DNA from: Dama dama
Lineage: Eukaryota > Chordata > Mammalia > Artiodactyla > Cervidae
Length of the DNA stretch: 64,000 nucleotides
Assembly (NCBI RefSeq): GCF_033118175.1
Contig: NC_083693.1
Location: 53,127,981 to 53,191,980 of the forward strand
Direction: 5' to 3'
Under the pieces are notes generated by a model, which saw only the letters and a list, made by a program, of their open reading frames with translations, did not search any database and was not told where the DNA came from. Positions 34,031-46,154 of this stretch are shown here, one piece after another (the stretch's first letter is position 1; the number at the start of each line of letters is the position of its first letter). The translations under genes and the position numbers were made by a program.

Positions 34031-35431
34031 CTTTTTAAGATACAGAGATTAGATGGTAAGCTGCCAGGTCAGGACAGATAGCTAATATAATAAAATCCTC
34101 AACACAATTGGAAATAAGTTTAGAATTGCAAATACAAAGTAAAAAATGTCTGTTAAATATTTTACAGGGCCTAGCACAGGGCTTTTTCCATGACACGAGT
34201 TCAATACATATTTGTTGGATGGATGAGAAGTTAGATGGATATATAAAATACAAACTTAATTTGATTACAGTGAAAGAAACAGAGTCGGATGGGTGGCTGC
34301 TTTCATCTTATCCTAGAAATAGAATTTAGATTACACACAACCAAGAAATTCTCTCTAGACTACATTAATTATTATCTCTATATCAATTTACAGAAAAAGT
34401 TATACTACATTCAGCCAAATAGATTAATTATTGTTTTTAAAAATAAGACATATAAGGAACAAGTAGAAAGTTTTAAAATTTGAATTACAGGGTTCTTATT
34501 TTTATCAATTGCAAAACTAATTTTTAAGTTTTAGTTTATCTGTAGTAAATAGCTACCAGATAAAAGTTGCACTAATATTTGCCATCTCATTTACTAATTT
34601 CTGTTAATACTGAGTATAAAATACTGGAATATACTACTTTGTTCTTCTTTCTCTTTAGTGTTCAGGCTACAACCTATTATCATCAGATAGCATTTTAAAT
34701 ATTACTATGTATTTTAAAAAATCTTTAAAAAAATTTACTACCATGCCTGGAACATAGTAGGCACTCAAACCTATTATAGAAATGTGCTAAATTCTTTCAT
34801 TTTTTTCCTTATAATATTTAAATGATTATTATTTATAATATTTGTAATTAGGACCACCATCTTTTTTACTAGTTGGCTCAAGTGGTTGAAGCATGGTATT
34901 CATGGCATACTGCAATGTTGACACCAATAACTAGCCCCATATTGCAATGTATGCATGGACTGCCTGGCAATTATGGATGAAGAGAGAGAATTAAGACAGT
35001 TAAAATTCAGAAACCAGTTCTGAACATTTAATTCTAATCTAAGAGTTCCTGGTGAAACATGCTAATGTTACTCTAAGACATTTAGGATTTTCTCCCTCTT
35101 ACCTCCATTGCCATCATCAGACCTAGAACCCAGCAGTCATGCTACTATCCTATTTTCTCTAGTCTAAATGTTTAGGTCAAAACACCCATCTTTTATTGTC
35201 TTAGCACAACTGAAATGTATCTTTTTCATCTGAAAAAGTTTTTTCAACTACCAGTAAGATGTTTCTCAATGACTTCCTAGCATCTAGGCCCCACATTCCT
35301 GGCATCTAGAAACTAGTTTACCTACCAGAATAAACATCTTGCCTATTTTAGGAACAAAAACCAAATTCCCCAATACTAAATAACCTCTCTTTTTTTCCAT
35401 TTCAATCGTCCCTCTTAAAATAAAGACCTCC
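34031..35431. other. AT-rich DNA, nothing certain
   Basis: Short MIR/L2-like scraps (for example AACATAGTAGGCACTCAAAC near 34750). No gene supported. Confidence 0.4.
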
Positions 35432-35875
35432 CTCTTGGTTCCAGTGTGGTAGGGATAATAATAGCCCCCAAAGATGTCTACAGACTATTACCTAGAGTCT
35501 GAATGTCATTGTACATGGCAGAAGAAACTTGCCGATATGATTAAGGTTAAGGGCCTAGAGATGAAGCAAGCTGCCTGGATTATCCAGGTTGGCCCAATCT
35601 AATCATGTGACTGCTCAAATGTAGGGAACCTTTCTGGGTGTGGTCAGAGATAGAAGGAAGGACTGAATAAAGGTCAGGGGGATATGATGTTGCTGGTGTG
35701 GAATGGAGAAAGGGGGCCATAAACCAGAGAATGCAGTGATCTTTAGAAGCTAGAAGAGGCACGGGAACGGATTCTCCGCTGAAAGCCTCCAGAAAGGGAC
35801 ATAAACCTGCCTACACCTTTATTTTGCCCAGTGAGACCTGTGTTGTGGACCTATCACTAAGTTTCTGGTAAGTTT
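35432..35875 (+). mobile_element. MaLR-type (MLT1-like) LTR
   Basis: AATAATAGCCCCCAAAGATG, GGATTATCCAGGTTGGCCCA, GAACGGATTCTCCGCTGAAA, CCTCCAGAAAGGGACATAAA and GCCCAGTGAGACCTGTGTTG are in the order of a common mammalian MaLR LTR. Confidence 0.7.
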
Positions 35876-36156
35876 TTAGAAAAGCAATAGAAAAATAATA
35901 TATCCAGTGATGAAAATATTCCTAATTCTCAGCTGATTTTCACAGCAATAATGAATGATACCTTTGAACTTTAATGAATGATTTAGCTCTTTCAAGCTGA
36001 GGTTATTAGTAATTCCTACTTCTAGAGTTTTCTGCCATGATTCATCCAACTGCTACCTCTCCAAGTTGCAAAAATTCATCTAGTTATTTCATAATGCATT
36101 TTTACCATAACTATACACAACCATAATATATATAGTTAGAATCAGCTGTATATAGT
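35876..36156. other. Intergenic, nothing recognised
   Basis: No repeat or gene supported. Confidence 0.4.
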
Positions 36157-36290
36157 TGGAGAAGGAAATGGCAACCCACTCCAGTGTTCTTGCCTGGAGA
36201 ATCCCAGGGACAGAGGAGCCTGGTGGGCTGCCGTCTATGGGGTCACACAGAGTTGGACACGACTGAAGCGACTTAGCAGCAGCAGCAGTA
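36157..36290 (+). mobile_element. Bov-A2 half unit with GCA tail
   Basis: GGAGAAGGAAATGGCAACCC ... GTTGGACACGACTGAAGCGA then AGCAGCAGCAGCAG. Clean, probably young. Confidence 0.93.
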
Positions 36291-36539
36291 TATAGTAAAA
36301 GGATTATCAGTGAACAAAGACTTTCCCCCCTCATTAGTTTCTATCTCCTCAGACCTCCTTAGGGTCTTGCTCCATCAATCTTTCCTCTATCCAATATTAG
36401 GCTTTCCTTCACTACTGAGATCTCTGCCCTTCGGCTATAATCTAGCTGCAAGTTTCTTTCATGAGGGTGGGGGTGGGGAGGAGATTAAGTACATCTTTCT
36501 TGATCTTAGGCACTATTTCTCTTTCTCAACCAACATTTA

Positions 36540-37400
36540 AAAAAGGAAACCTATGCTCCTTGTTTCTACTTCTTCATTTCTCAACCTTCTGTAGCTTCCC
36601 CATACTCCTCCCTGAAGCTGCTTTTGATTCTAAACCCCTAACTGCCAAATCCAATAGACTCTAACCAAGGAGGAGTCCACCTCATTCATTCTGTTCCTTG
36701 GCATCCTCTCCTACATTTGGCTTTGTGACACGTTCTACTCTGGCTTTCCTTCGATCTCTCTGAACTGTCCTGAGTGTCACAGCCATCACCTCTTCCTCTT
36801 CAGCCTATTCCCTAAACCCTGGTGGTTCCCAGCTTTCTTCCATCCATTCTCTTCACCTGTCACTCTTCAGGGAAGCCTTCTCTAAAACCAACATCTCCTC
36901 CTGACTACATCAACTGCCCCTATTCTCACTGAAACATGAGCTTTTCTAGGGTCTTCCTGTTCCCTTGGGGACTCCACCACAGCTTCTTGAAGATTTTCTG
37001 AGATGAGAAATGAGTCAACAAACTGACATTTTATGAAGATTAATCTAGGTGTGGTAGGTAAGACTGATTGTATTGAGTGGAGCCTGGAGGCAGGGAAACC
37101 AGTTGAGAGGACACTGGAGAAGGACAAGGGAAAGACAACAGCCTGAATATTGCCTTGGCAATGGAAAGGAAGAAAAGCCAGGAGAAATATTTCAGTGGAT
37201 GTATTTAGTGACAGAACTTGATTACACATCAAGGGAGAGAGAAGAAAAGTCAGAGATGATTCAGAAATTTCAGACATAGGAGACCAGAAAGGTCATAATT
37301 AACAAAGTTGGGGCAATCGTGTATAGAAATAGGTTTGGGAGGAAGATGAAGCACTGGATTTTAGACATGGAATATCAAAGAAGTGATGCCCTCTGGGCAT
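36540..37400. mobile_element. Probable L2 LINE debris
   Basis: 36540-36900 is pyrimidine-rich with L2-like content. 37000-37400 (AGGAAGATGAAGCACTGGAT TTTAGACATGG) looks like antisense L2. Low confidence; no coding gene supported. Confidence 0.35.
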
Positions 37401-37408
37401 TAGGAACA

Positions 37409-37599
37409 CCGGGCTCAGTGGGAAATAACCCACCTGCATTGCAGGAAATGCAAGAGATCCAGGTTTGATTCCTAGGTCGAGAAGATCCCCTGGAGGAGGA
37501 AATGGCAACCCACTCCAGTATCCTTGCCTAGAGAATTCCATGGACAGAGGGGCCTGGTGGGCAACAGTCCATGGGGTCACAAAAAGTTGGACACAACTG

Positions 37600-37640
<41 letters not shown>
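37409..37640 (+). mobile_element. Bov-tA SINE ending in a (CA)n microsatellite
   Basis: A diverged tRNA head (GGGCTCAGTGGGAAATAACC), the Bov-A part and the tail GTTGGACACAACTGAG run directly into a perfect (CA)19 at 37602-37639. SINE tails commonly seed such microsatellites in ruminants. Confidence 0.92.
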
Positions 37641-37641
<1 letters not shown>

Positions 37642-38350
37642 TGATGGGTATACAAAAGTAAATAATACTTACTAAATAAATAAAACTCTTGATACTCTTT
37701 CTGCTCTTCAGGTGCTCGAACCAAGTATCAGGATGCTCTAGACCCTCACTGGCACTCCAGAATTCCTCACTGGTGTTTGCACCATGAATCAGCCCCAGCA
37801 TTTGCTTTCTGCTGCCTCTTCCTGATCTATCATTGGAAGGTATTATGAAACACATGCTCTCTAATCTTAGGGCCTCATAGACACACTAATGTCTTTTAAA
37901 GCCATCTCTATTGACCACGCTACAACAGTTTTTCTAAACCTCTTCATTTTTCTCAAAACTCCAACCTCATCTTCCTTTCTTAGCTGCATCTTGCCTCCTC
38001 ATTTATTTACAAAATCTGGGCCACTCAGTATGACTTCTGTTCTCAACCCAAATTTTCTTTTCACCTCACCCTCTTTTCCTTCTCTGTTGTCTTCTTTCCA
38101 AGGCTACAGCTGTGCTTTTGACCATAATTTTTTTCAACCTCTTGGATCTTATCCCATGCTTGTTTCTTTAGTATCTCCCCTCAGTTGCTCCTTTTTTGAC
38201 CCGCTAACAAATTCAAGCCCACGTTATCCTTTAAAAAACCTTTTTTTCCTTCACTTTGATTCCTTCAGAACTACCAACTTATTACTCTTTTTTGGTGTTA
38301 CTAAGTAATATAAACTTTACCTCATTGTCTTGATAGTGGCTTGAATTCTC
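37641..38350. other. Intergenic, nothing certain
   Basis: A 139-codon open stretch at 37889-38308 in pyrimidine-rich DNA is Ser/Phe/Leu-rich and resembles nothing I know; possibly old LINE sequence. Confidence 0.4.
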
Positions 38351-38616
38351 ACTGCTGCTGCTGCTAAGTCACTTCAGTTGTGTCCGACTTTGTGCGACCC
38401 CATAGACAGCAGCCCACCAGGATCCCATCCCTGGGATCCTCCAGGCAAGAACACTGGAGTGGGTTGCCATTTCCTTCTCCAATGCATTAAGGTGAAAAGT
38501 GAAAGTGAAATTGCTCAGTCGCATCCGACTCCCAGCGACCCCATGGACTGCAGCCCACCAGGCTCCTCCGTCCATGGGATTTTTCCAGGCAAGAGTACTG
38601 GAGTGGGGTGCCATTG
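38351..38616 (-). mobile_element. Full Bov-A2 (dimeric) SINE
   Basis: Two reversed Bov-A units: 38351-38489 (TGCTGCTGCTGCTAAGTCAC ... CTTCTCCAATGCATT) and 38490-38616 (GTGAAAAGTGAAAGTGAAAT ... GGAGTGGGGTGCCATTG), joined as in the Bov-A2 dimer. Confidence 0.95.
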
Positions 38617-39534
38617 AGAGCAGTCTTATTTATGTATATCCTATATGTTTGTCTCGCAGGTTCCAAAATTTAAGTTTCAGTAGGGCAGAAATCATATGGT
38701 AAATTAATCATAAAATATTTTCAGCTATGATTAATCAAGAAATAATTGTGAGATTTGGGAGGCTGACTTCTAAGAAACAATAAATAATATAGTACTACTT
38801 TGCCCTTATCTGTTTCCAAGGAGTTAAAATTGTAAATGCACTTAGAGTTGTCATGTGATGGTTATCTCTTAGTCATAAGTCAGAATTTTTCTGATGTCTG
38901 TAACAATAGCAATTATACTCTTTTAAGAACATAAGCGTGAGTCTTGGGCGATCCCTATAGCAACAAATGTAGATGCTAGCACGAGAAGTGGGCATTCCAG
39001 TTTTAAACTTAGAAGGCATCATGAGAATACTAATTTTTTCCATTATTAATTTAGATACAATTAATCTTACTTCATAAAAGTTATTTATGTTTTAGAACTT
39101 TCTATCAGGAAAGTTGACAGTGCTTTCCCCTCTCTGCTCTACACATACACCTTGTTCTCCTTCTAGCATAAAAAGCTACCTTTCTTCAGTTAAAAAATAA
39201 ATAAGTTTAAAAAAATAGATACCTTTCACCCTTGTCCACTATACTGCCTTTCTAATTGTTGATGAAGTTAGAGAACATGCTGGAATGTATTGCTAAGTAT
39301 TTGGATTTAAGAGCTAAAGAATGAGCTGTGTAAAAACTAACTGTATAACCAACTTTTAGAAAAAGTTATTTTTGTAATTTCACAAAAATAAAATGTGTAT
39401 TTAATGTTATCTCAACAAAATTAAGGCCCCACAGCTAGAAAACTCCTGAAAAATATCTAAAGAAATGATCTAAAATACAGCAAGTTTATTTCTCTTAATT
39501 AAGTATAAAAATTAAATTAAAATCATTTAGAGAG
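38617..39534. other. AT-rich intergenic, nothing recognised
   Basis: No gene or assignable repeat seen. Confidence 0.4.
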
Positions 39535-39765
39535 CAACTTTTAGGTGTAAAGGTCTTTGCCAAACACTGAGCTTAATATTTAAATATAAGAAAGTCATAA
39601 TGGCTCAGATTAAAGGTTTATGTTACAAACATGTATAGGAGAACTACATTCCAATATTATTATTCTTGTCTTAGAGATAATAAAGCTGAGGTATAGCAGG
39701 GTAAAGAAATCACCCAAATCCCTCTCTGTGTAGGTAGAAGAGCTGGGATTAGAATTCAGATTGGT
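39535..39765 (-). mobile_element. MIR SINE
   Basis: Reverse MIR: AAACACTGAGCTTAATATTT, TCTTAGAGATAATAAAGCTG, AAGAGCTGGGATTAGAATTC. Diverged. Confidence 0.6.
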
Positions 39766-40904
39766 TAGATATCAAAATCCATTTATTCAATAAATATTTC
39801 TGAGTGGCTTTTATATGTTAGATACAGTTCTAGAGACTTGGGCTTCATCAGAGAAGAATACAAGATCCCTGCATTCTTGGCATTAATATTTGTTAGCTGA
39901 CAACACCTCTGTCTTCTTGCTTGCCACCTATCTACACACGTAAAGATGAATTTATTTTCCCAAGATTAACCCTTCTACTGAAGCTGTTGATTTTATCACC
40001 TTTATCACAAGACTCCTTTGAAACCCAGCTTCATTATTGCCTCTTTCACTGGATCCATCCAACCACACTAAATATACATGTCATGTCTCAGCTTGAAAGA
40101 TGACTCTATGTCCCTACTTTCATTTCTTTTTCTCATTCCACACCATACCCCATATTCCACAGCACTCTTCTAACCCGCTGCTACCTCTTTTTCCTTCCAA
40201 AGGTTGTTTGCAGTCCTCATGCCTCTCAATTTGTCTACAACATTTAAGCATTCTGACCACTCCTGAAAACTCCTTCCTTGACTGATAAGAAGTCAGTTTA
40301 TCCTGGCTTTAAAAGAACTGTATTTCTACATCCGTAAGAGTATCTTTAAGAGAGAAATAGGACCATCTCCTGTCATCACAGTAAGATGTTGAATAAGACA
40401 GAAAATTAGCTAAATTTTTCTTGAAGTCATCTAGAGGAATTTTTCCTTTTACATCTTAAGAGCTTTCTAATACAAACAAGAAAATACATATTCATATTTA
40501 TTGTATCATACATTTTACTGAAAAATAGAGATAACTACAAGCTAGTATAAAAGTCAGATATCATTTCTACCACTCAGAAGGTGACTCAGACTGCTTCTGA
40601 CTCAAGTAATACACTCAGAACCAGATACAAGAATTTAAAAAGCATGGATTTGGAGTCATTTAATGGTAGGACAAAAAGTTCCACATAAATCAAGTTTATT
40701 TCAGCCCAGTACTACAACAACTTAGTGCCTCTAAATCATTAAGAAAAGACAAAATGATATTCAACATACTGTTCAAGAGTCTCAGTGTGTATATACTACA
40801 TTTACTACATATATATACTGTATATACATGCACTTTTTAAAAATCCTTTCCATTGTGAATTACATGGAACAGTGCACAAAATAAACATACAGCTCAATGA
40901 ATTA

Positions 40905-40905
<1 letters not shown>
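39766..40905. other. Intergenic, L2-like debris only
   Basis: 39,900-40,300 has weak L2-like pyrimidine-rich sequence. Otherwise nothing recognised. Confidence 0.35.

Positions 40906-40951
<46 letters not shown>
40906..40951. repeat. (CA)n microsatellite, 23 units
   Basis: Uninterrupted CA repeat followed by AGAAAGAAAGAAAAA. Probably polymorphic. Confidence 0.95.
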
Positions 40952-40959
<8 letters not shown>

Positions 40960-40999
40960 GAAAAAAAAACACTACCGAGGTAAAGAAAGAGAAGGTAGC

Positions 41000-41470
41000 C
41001 TGTACTCCATTTTTTATGAGATTCATCTATATTTTTACACATGGCTGTAGATTATTCATTTTCATCACTATATGGCATTCACCATAATTTATTCATTCTT
41101 CTGTTGATGAATATTGGTTTGCAGTTTTTACCTATGGATACTCTTGTGCATGTTTCTTGGACATGTGAGTGTGTAGATAAGAATGAAATAGGACATACGT
41201 ATTTTTAGCTTTATTAGTCAAACTCTCTCAAAGTAGTCATACAAATTGGCATTCTCATCAGAAGCATTATATAAGTTCTAGTAACTGCATACCCTCATTC
41301 ATACTTGGTATTGTCTCTTTTTTAGCCATTCAGGTGAGTATGTAGTAATACCTCACTGTAGCTTAAATTTACACTTTCCTGATTGCTAATGAAGTTAATT
41401 ATCTTTTTATATGTTTATCGGCCATTCAGATTTTTCTTTGGTGATACTTCTTTACATTTTAAAAGATTTT
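41000..41470 (-). mobile_element. Old L1 fragment, inverted
   Basis: CACTATATGGCATTCACCAT, TCTTCTGTTGATGAATATTG, CACTGTAGCTTAAATTTACA and CCTGATTGCTAATGAAGTTA mirror the L1 ORF2 end and 3' UTR. Confidence 0.75.
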
Positions 41471-42404
41471 GATATTAAGTGGTTGAAATAAACAGAATAA
41501 TTTTTGTTAGGTGGAAGGGGGGCAAAAGAACCGCTATTAAAAGTGCTTTAATTTTGCTTCTGGGCTTTATGAGCAAGGGAAGAAAAGACCCAAAGTTGCC
41601 CTGTACAGCAAAGGAGAGTTATTGTTTCTACTGACTCAGCTTAAGGCCAGCAAATACAGAGAAAATGTTATTTTGTTAATAGACGTTAGAGAAATTTGTC
41701 TATGTTTCAAAGCTTACTAGGTAAATTTTGTGGAGTCTAAAAGAACAAGGAGGCTGGAGCCAGAGGTATACTGTTCAGAGAGAAGGCATTAGCTTAAAGA
41801 ATGGACTTCAGTCAGTTTCTAGTGGTTTTTGGTAGCAGCAGAGAGTCTCAAAACCAGAAAGAGTATTTTCAAGAGAAAGTATAAGCCTGACTGGTTCTCC
41901 CCCATAGGCTAAAAGTGAAGCTGCAAGTGGGGGCTGGGATGGGAGGGACAGCTAACCACTGGGTGATCATATATGGGAAATTCACAAATACAGAAGTTTC
42001 ATTTCCCCTCCACGTCAGATTATTGAAGCTTTTCATAAAGTCTGTTCTATCAGATGAGAAGAATCCCTTATTTGCCAGATATCCCTATAATAGTTCAGGA
42101 TAATTCATCATGCTGGAGAAACCAACAGGCTGTTGCAGAAAGCAAATGCCTTGGTAAGATGGAAGTTTTAATTTTTCATTTGGTACACAAAGCCTTGGGA
42201 AATGAAATTTCCTTATCTATAAAGAGTGGAGGTAGATTCCAGGCTCATAAATATTTCTACACAAATTCAACCAAAACCTTGAGGTATACATAGATTACAA
42301 TCAATAATATCTAATCTAGAAAATAATGCTGTGGAAAGCTTATTGTTATTCATTTTATAAAGTTAGAATAATCTGAGAACAAAATTCTGAGGCACACAGC
42401 ATAC
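41471..42404. other. Intergenic, nothing recognised
   Basis: No gene or assignable repeat seen. Confidence 0.4.
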
Positions 42405-42613
42405 ACACAGACACACATAAAAGAAAGTCACAGTATGACTCAGGGGACTCAAACAGGGGCTCTGTGACAATCTAGAAGGGTGGGATGGGAAGGGAAATGG
42501 GAGGGAGATTCAGGAGGGAGGGGACATGGGTGTACCTATGGCTGATTCTTACAGTGTATGACAGAAAACCACAAAATTCTGTAAAGCAATTATCCTTCAA
42601 TTAAAAAAAAAAA
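42405..42613 (+). mobile_element. L1-BT-type 3' end
   Basis: GGTGGGATGGGAAGGGAAAT, GGCTGATTCTTACAGTGTAT, AATTCTGTAAAGCAATTATCC and an A tail. Confidence 0.85.
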
Positions 42614-42629
42614 GTGGCAAAAAAGAGAA

Positions 42630-42830
42630 AACAGCAGATTAACACTATTTATGAAAACTGATGCCAAAATTCCCAAATAAAATACTAGCAACCAAATTCA
42701 GTGGTAAAGTATCAGAATAACACACCCTAACCAAGTGGGGCTTATTTCAAGAATGCACAGATGGTTCAACATTAGGATATCAATAAATTAATTTCACCAC
42801 ATTAATGGATCAAAAGAGTAAAAATCCAAG
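42630..42830 (+). mobile_element. Older L1 ORF2 fragment
   Basis: AAATAAAATACTAGCAACCA, CTAACCAAGTGGGGCTTATT and GGTTCAACATTAGGATATCA match the L1 RT region. Same orientation as the adjacent L1-BT end, but from a different part of the element. Confidence 0.8.
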
Positions 42831-43600
42831 AGTGCTTTGAGACAGAACGAAAGAGAACTTGATCAGATTCAATGTCTGTTCCTGGTTTGTAAACAAACAA
42901 AAGGATAAATGAAGACACAATAAAGCTTATGTTTTATAAAGCAAAACTCATCTTTTTTTTCAGAATTCAAACTTAACATTAAAATTTTGGTTACATTTCC
43001 ACCAAAACAGAAAACAAAAAATCCCCATAATTGTTGCTATTCCTCACATTAGTTCAGGAAGTTAGTTAATAAATGAGATAAGAAAAGTAAATAAGAGGTA
43101 TAGTCTCAAAAAAAAAAAGAGAGAGAGAGAGAGAAATTATGACTATGTATAGATGACATAAAACCAGAAAACCAAGAGTCAACTAAAAAACTATTACTAC
43201 TAATAAGAGAGTTTCAGAAAGATGTTTGGTTACAAGAGAACTTTCCCATAGAGTAGCAGTAACCATTTGGGAAATATAAGGGAAGAAAGATCCCACTCAA
43301 AAAGTGCCCAGACTGAGAGTGAAGGGTACATAGGATCTCTCTGTACATTTTTTAAACAACTTCCTGTGACTCTACCATAATTTCAAAATAAAAAGTTTAA
43401 GATGGTACACAGCCCACCAGTGGAAGCTAAGAAAAAGAACTAGAATCTGTGGTGTGCCAGACCCTTACCGGATGCACCTAGAATGCTCTTTCCAATGAAA
43501 AATGGGACTTAACAAAACAACACATAGAGATAGATGGGTTCATTGCCCTATCTGGAATGCAAGTTTTCTATTCTAAATCGAACTATCATACCATCCTGTG
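42831..43600. other. Intergenic with a short (GA)n
   Basis: A run of A followed by (GA)n around 43107-43135; otherwise nothing recognised. Confidence 0.45.
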
Positions 43601-43816
43601 TGTGCTAAGTCATTTCAGTCATGTCCGACTCTTTGCGACCCTATCAACTGTAGCCCGCCAGGCTCCTCTATCCATGGGATTCTCTAGGCAAGAACACTGG
43701 AGTGGGTTGCCATGTCCTCCTCTAGGGGATCTTCCTGACCCAGGGATTGAACCCAGGTCTCCTGAAGCTCCTGCACTGCAGGCAGATTCTTTACTTCTGA
43801 GCCACCAGGGAAGCCC
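43601..43816 (-). mobile_element. Bov-tA SINE
   Basis: GTGTGCTAAGTCATTTCAGT ... GAACACTGGAGTGGGTTGCC ... CTGAGCCACCAGGGAAGCCC. Full length, reversed. Confidence 0.94.
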
Positions 43817-44266
43817 ATGCCATCATGAACTCTCTACTTTTCTACTGTAGACATGCCGCCCTTTCTATTATATGTAGGAGCAAAATCAGTGGTCAATGCT
43901 TTTATTCACCCTCCCACCAGGAATGGGACTAATCATGCCTTATCTCTGCAACCTGAGAGATCTCTTTTCTACTTCTAGGCTTTCATGTTCATTTTAACTT
44001 GATTTTACCTTTTAAAAAATGCTGGGCCAAAAAAGGCTGTGCAGGCATCCATTATAACACAACCTGGGCCCAACCTTGTCTATATGTTGTCCTAGTGTCC
44101 TCCCCTCAAAGTTCTACCCCCACTCACACATTTCAGTTCTATTCCTGTGCTGCTTCTGTTCTTCCTCGGAGTTCCTGTAAGTCCCCTGATCTAACCCACT
44201 AAAAACACCACTCTGATGCCTCTAAGCAACAGCAACACTTCACTTTTCTAGGAAGGTCATTGAGTC
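43817..44266. other. Intergenic, nothing recognised
   Basis: No gene or repeat supported. Confidence 0.4.
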
Positions 44267-44475
44267 TTGGGTTTCCCTGGTGGCTCAGTGGTAAAGAACC
44301 TGCCTGCTAATGCAGTAGATGTGGGCTCCATCTCTGGGTTGGGAAGATCCCCTGGAGTAGGAAATGGCAACCCACTCCAGTATTCTTTCCTGGGAAATCC
44401 CATGAACAGAGGAGACTTGAGGGCTATAGTCCAAGGGGTCACAGAAGGGTCGGACACAACTGAGCAACTAAACAG
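44267..44475 (+). mobile_element. Bov-tA SINE
   Basis: GGGTTTCCCTGGTGGCTCAG, GGGAAGATCCCCTGGAGTAG and GGGTCGGACACAACTGAGCA. Full length. Confidence 0.94.
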
Positions 44476-45137
44476 CTGCCACCTTGGTTCATATGGTAGC
44501 TCAATGCCACTCAGTATAAAAGTAGATTCTTTGGGGCTTGCTATCTATATTTAATTTGTCTCTGACTCTCCTAGGACTTAGATTCACAACAAAAAGTATA
44601 TTCTCTCTATTTTAACAAAGTAGCAAGTTTTGTTTCAGCCTGAATATTGCTTGAATCTTTTGAAGGGCTTCAGGCTTACAAATCATCTATTAGTAACATA
44701 ACTCTCTATGAGTGTCCTCAAGGACAGCCTAAAATTTCATTTGGCTGTGACTCTGTTCTTCATAATAATGGGTTTCACAACTAGGTAGGCGCCTGTATCT
44801 TCCGGAGTCCACTCCTACTGTATGTTCAGACCTTGGGAAGTATATTCAAATGTTGATTCCCAAGAGGCAATCAGCACAGAAAGTTCTCAGCAACTTGCAC
44901 TTATCTGTTTTTTGCGTTATCTGTGCACAGTTGAAAGTCTGAAGCAAAGTAGCAGGTCTAATAGAAAGCTAAATTTGAACTGTAGTGTTTCTGTTTGTCT
45001 TTTAACTTAACAAACACATTCCAAAGCTGTTGCAACCAGTCTGTTCAAGAACAAAAGCTCATTAGTGTGTGTCAACAGTCAGAGAAAACATAAATTGCAA
45101 TAACTTAGGGCTAAAATTTCCAAAATAAGCAGGACCT
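44476..45137. other. Intergenic, nothing recognised
   Basis: No gene or repeat supported. Confidence 0.4.
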
Positions 45138-45223
45138 AGGAAAGGGAGCCTGGCGGGCTGCCGTCTACAGGGTCGCACAGAGTTGGATATGACTGAAGTG
45201 ACTTAGCAGCAGCAGCAGCAGCA
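45138..45223 (+). mobile_element. Bov-A2 fragment with (GCA)n tail
   Basis: GGGAGCCTGGCGGGCTGCCG ... GAGTTGGATATGACTGAAGT then AGCAGCAGCAGCAGCAGCA. Confidence 0.9.
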
Positions 45224-45359
45224 AAGTTCTTACATAACTTTAATTGGCCCGAAAAAAAGCAACTATTGCCTCCAAATTTTTTACAAGTCAGATATAATTG
45301 CATAGACCAAGCCCTTGTTTTGCAAGTACAGATTAAGAATACATATTAGACTAAGCACT

Positions 45360-45590
45360 ATCTTCTCAAGGAAGCGCTTCCTGTACTCCCGCCCCCAAAC
45401 ACCCATAATGCTGCAAATCTCTTTCTTTTTGTCTTTACTCCCTTACACAGCTCCTGTAACACATTGTATCCACTTGTTTGCATGTCAGTATTCCTGGGAT
45501 GGGAGTCGGCCTTCCTCCCCTAAAATAAGACCTGACCCTATTTAATATATCCTGAGTGAAGGAATATGAACGAATGAACACTAGAAATAA
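45360..45590 (+). mobile_element. L2 LINE 3' region
   Basis: CTTCTCAAGGAAGCGCTTCC, TGTAACACATTGTATCCACT, and the terminal GAATATGAACGAATGAAC. Confidence 0.65.
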
Positions 45591-45696
45591 TCTGGACTGT
45601 ATTTTCTGCATCTCTATTGTATGAATTTACAGAGATTTGAAGTAGTTTTTCCTTTTTTGAATCAAGAACAAGGTTGAAGTACATGTTTTAAACAGT

Positions 45697-45823
45697 GGGC
45701 TTCCCTAGTGGCTCAGATGATAAAGAATGTGCCTGCAAAGCAGAAGAATCTCAATGCAGAAGACCCGGGTTTGATCTTTGGGTTGGGAAGAATCCTTAGA
45801 GAAGGTATTGGCTACCCACTCCA
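45697..45823 (+). mobile_element. Bov-tA SINE, 3'-truncated
   Basis: GGGCTTCCCTAGTGGCTCAG, GGGTTTGATCTTTGGGTTGG and GGCTACCCACTCCAA; the Bov-A tail is absent. Confidence 0.9.
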
Positions 45824-46154
45824 AAGAGATTTAGTCTCTGCTATTAACTCTATTCACTAAACTTCTGGTAGTGGTAGGCACTCAGTTTTCTCAGCAGTGG
45901 GTTGACGAATCTATAAAATCAGAGGTTTAAATTAGATGCTTGACACAGAACCAGCTTATATTCATAGATTTTGTGAGGCCCCTCACATTATTTCATAGTA
46001 CAAGAACACAGCTTCATGCTTTAGAAAAATTGATATCATGAGCAGAGTCTCTGAAGTGATTGTTATTACATTTAGGAAGCTATTTTTTGTTTTCACAGGA
46101 CAATATCCTTGTGCATCAGTAGAAGAGCACTTTTGTAAGCACCTCTGTTATAGC

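Noticed and set aside
36882..37277. 131-codon minus-strand open frame
   Set aside because: It lies in probable L2 debris with no domain or conserved motif.
37299..37724. 141-codon frame with a Val-Cys run
   Set aside because: The run is the translation of the (CA)n microsatellite and the rest is a Bov-tA SINE.
40785..41087. Open frame with Thr-His repeats
   Set aside because: A product of the (CA)n tract at 40906-40951.
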